This document shows, piece by piece, positions 4,168-6,251 of a DNA stretch of 6,251 nucleotides. Positions within the stretch are counted from its first letter, which is position 1. Every line of letters starts with the position of its first letter. The notes under the pieces were generated by a model. That model was not told the origin of the DNA. It saw only the letters and a list, made by a program, of their open reading frames with translations, and did not search any database. The stretch is from an uncultured Saprospiraceae bacterium (lineage in GTDB: Bacteria > Bacteroidota > Bacteroidia > Chitinophagales > Saprospiraceae): the NCBI GenBank assembly GCA_937930625.1, contig CALHBW010000304.1, forward strand, positions 1-6,251. The letters run 5' to 3'. A program made the translations under genes and the position numbers.

Positions 4168-6251
4168 ATGAATCAATTTGATAAAATCCGACCATCCTTC
4201 CTTGCCCTTTTACTTATTATATTTTCTTCACTGTCTTATGCAAATATTATATATGATAATTTCCCAAAAGATATGCAGCTCTATGCCAGAGACATAATTA
4301 CGAATGAAGCTACTGTCATAGTATCAGGTAGAGCAGTAGGAGCAACTACCGGTGAGCAGTTACAATTAAGGCTCTATCGAAATGGTTCATTGGCAGAAAG
4401 TCAAACGCATAACCTCGCCTATCAAAATGACGAAGCTCCTTTTTCTTTTCAAACGACGATTGCGGCGGAGTTGGTTGATTACACTTTTATATTATACACT
4501 ATCTCAGGAGGTGTACAGGAGATAGAACGGACTGCCGTCAATATAGTCGCAGGCGATGTATATATCATTGATGGTCAGTCAAATGCGGTATCATTTCGAC
4601 GGTCGGGAGCAAATAGTGCGAGTACCGAAGAAAGCCCTTTTATTCGTTCATTTGCATCCGGTATTGACAATATTTCGGTAGGCAGCAACCTGAATTGGTA
4701 TCAAGGCAATGCCGATGGTTCGTATAATACCAATGGTAATATCGGTCAATGGGGCACAAAAATGGCGCGCACTTTAATGGAGGAATACCAAATCCCCATT
4801 GCGATTTTCAACGGTGCGTATGCAGGTTCATCCATCACTTATCATGCACGCAACGATAGCTCGCCTACCGACCTCACTACTAATTATGGCAGGTTATTAT
4901 ATCGTCTTCAACAAGCCGGATTAGCCGATAAAGTCCGCGCCATTATTTGGTATCAAGGCGAAACAGACGGTAAAAACGGCATGCTCCTTCAGAACTATAA
5001 AAATCATTTTTACAAATTATACCAAGATTGGACGACGGATTTCCCTGATTTTGAAAAATTATACATCACCCAAATCCGAAAAAGTTGTAATGGCACGAAC
5101 TACCATTTTGCCCGCATACAAGAAGCTCAACGCCAACTTGCGGGCGAACTTCCGAAGACCTCTTTGATGACTGCTAAAGGCATTCCACTGTGGACGGACG
5201 ACTGCCATTTTCCATATATTGATGGTTATGAGGCGATAGGCGAACGAATGGTAAAGGCACTGAAAAATGATTTATACGCAGAAAATAACGCTCATGTATT
5301 ACCGCCTGACATTGCTTTAGCGGAATTTACCGCACCAGATACGATTATGATTACCACCAAAAATCCGGCAGATGTATTGGTTTGGGAATCGGGGGCAGAA
5401 GATGATTTTTTCCTCATTGGTGGCAATGCTTCGGTAACATGGGGCAGGGTAGCGGGCAACCGTCTTTACCTTGCGGTGGATGGTGCAACCAACTTTATTT
5501 ATGGCATCACATACTTTGGACGTAGTGGCGTAGGTGTGACCTCACCTTATGTGAAAAATGTTGAAGGCATTGGTATGGCAACTTTTTTCGATTTCCCGAT
5601 TGGCGACCCGATTATGAGTATTACCGATGATGCTTATGTGATAAATGAAGACGCTGTTTTGACAGGCGATATTACTTATAATGATTTTTTAGCGAATAAT
5701 AGCGGATGGATATTGAGTCCTCTGATTAATGAGGTTTCAAATGGTGTATTATCCCTTGAATCAGATGGCGAATTTACCTATACACCCAACGAAAATTTTA
5801 ATGGTACAGATAATTTTACGTATGAAATTTGTAGTGCCCCGCGTCCTGATTTTTGCCAACAGGCAAATGTACAAATAACTATAAATCCGGTGGATGATGC
5901 GCCGATGGCGAATGATGATATTTTTGGTGGCGTTCAAAATACCCTTACTATGGGTAATATTCTTTTAAATGATAATGAAGTAGATAGCGAAGGTGTCTCA
6001 CTCAATGCGATACCCGTAATAAGTCCTGCAAATGGTAATATCGACTTACAAATCTCCGGTAATTTTACTTACACACCTAATCAAAATTTTTATGGGGCGG
6101 ATGGTTTCTCTTATCAAATTTGTGATGCAACGGTGGCGGCACTTTGCGATACAGCTTGGGTAACACTCAACATCACAGTAGATGCCGACGGCAACGCCAA
6201 ACCTATCGCTACCGACGACCAGCTTACGATGGATGAAGATGGTGTAAAATC
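4168..6251 (+). CDS. Secreted SGNH-type carbohydrate esterase with cadherin-like repeats (C-terminus beyond window)
   Basis: The frame is open from ATG 4168 to the right edge: 694 codons and no stop. The start is well defined because an in-frame TAG lies at 4135-4137 with no ATG between. Residues 1-25 are a Sec signal peptide (core FLALLLIIFSSL, cleavage after SYA). Residues about 26-128 look like a beta-sandwich module. The catalytic domain (about 129-370) has the hallmarks of the SGNH sialate O-acetylesterase/CE6 type: GDVYIIDGQSN with nucleophile Ser138, NGAYAGSS (215-222), WYQGETD (261-267) and DDCHF with Asp344 and His347 as the remaining catalytic pair. Residues about 371-480 form a second beta-rich part ending ITYFGRSG...FPIGDP, as in sialate esterases. 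Cadherin-like (Big_9) repeats follow at about 486-573 and 580-671, with a third starting at about 678; each has YTPN(E/Q)NF and a paired cysteine (555/563, 652/660). Expected role: deacetylating acetylated sugars at or outside the cell surface. Substrate is not predictable, and further repeats probably lie beyond the window. Confidence 0.92.
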   Translation, partial: MNQFDKIRPSFLALLLIIFSSLSYANIIYDNFPKDMQLYARDIITNEATVIVSGRAVGATTGEQLQLRLYRNGSLAESQTHNLAYQNDEAPFSFQTTIAAELVDYTFILYTISGGVQEIERTAVNIVAGDVYIIDGQSNAVSFRRSGANSASTEESPFIRSFASGIDNISVGSNLNWYQGNADGSYNTNGNIGQWGTKMARTLMEEYQIPIAIFNGAYAGSSITYHARNDSSPTDLTTNYGRLLYRLQQAGLADKVRAIIWYQGETDGKNGMLLQNYKNHFYKLYQDWTTDFPDFEKLYITQIRKSCNGTNYHFARIQEAQRQLAGELPKTSLMTAKGIPLWTDDCHFPYIDGYEAIGERMVKALKNDLYAENNAHVLPPDIALAEFTAPDTIMITTKNPADVLVWESGAEDDFFLIGGNASVTWGRVAGNRLYLAVDGATNFIYGITYFGRSGVGVTSPYVKNVEGIGMATFFDFPIGDPIMSITDDAYVINEDAVLTGDITYNDFLANNSGWILSPLINEVSNGVLSLESDGEFTYTPNENFNGTDNFTYEICSAPRPDFCQQANVQITINPVDDAPMANDDIFGGVQNTLTMGNILLNDNEVDSEGVSLNAIPVISPANGNIDLQISGNFTYTPNQNFYGADGFSYQICDATVAALCDTAWVTLNITVDADGNAKPIATDDQLTMDEDGVK

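Overview
The window is AT-rich and most likely comes from a member of the Bacteroidetes, perhaps Saprospiraceae-like; this is inference from protein content, not from a marker gene. Both complete N-termini on the + strand carry Sec signal peptides, no convincing Shine-Dalgarno sites are seen, and the secreted proteins use domain combinations common in that phylum: lamin-tail repeats, a dockerin-like C-terminal module, and an SGNH/sialate-esterase domain followed by cadherin-like (Big_9) repeats. Intergenic DNA is much richer in A+T than the genes and is full of palindromic repeats.

Layout: (1) positions 1-440, minus strand, the N-terminal 146 codons of an unrecognised membrane protein with three predicted transmembrane helices, cut by the left edge. 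(2) 441-1196, a 756-base divergent intergenic region with a repeat element next to the membrane-protein start (451-548), a short palindrome (611-637) and a dyad (1096-1119) upstream of the next gene. (3) 1197-3533, plus strand, a complete 778-residue secreted protein with three tandem lamin-tail domains and a C-terminal module ending in two dockerin-like repeats. (4) 3534-4167, a 634-base gap packed with three structurally different inverted-repeat elements (3537-3619, 3694-3861, 3960-4090) and smaller hairpins. (5) 4168-6251, plus strand, the first 694 codons of a secreted SGNH-type carbohydrate esterase (sialate O-acetylesterase/CE6-like) that runs into cadherin-like repeats and leaves the right edge still open.

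The two plus-strand genes both encode exported, modular, probably surface-associated proteins, but the long repeat-filled gap argues against one operon. No pathway can be assigned; polysaccharide deacetylation at the cell surface is the most specific role supported, and only for the esterase. No defence system, phage, CRISPR array, RNA gene or transposase gene is visible. The most interesting signals are the non-coding ones: two copies of one ~95-base repeat family in opposite orientation around the lamin-tail gene, a 168-base imperfect palindrome, and a 131-base terminal-inverted-repeat element.
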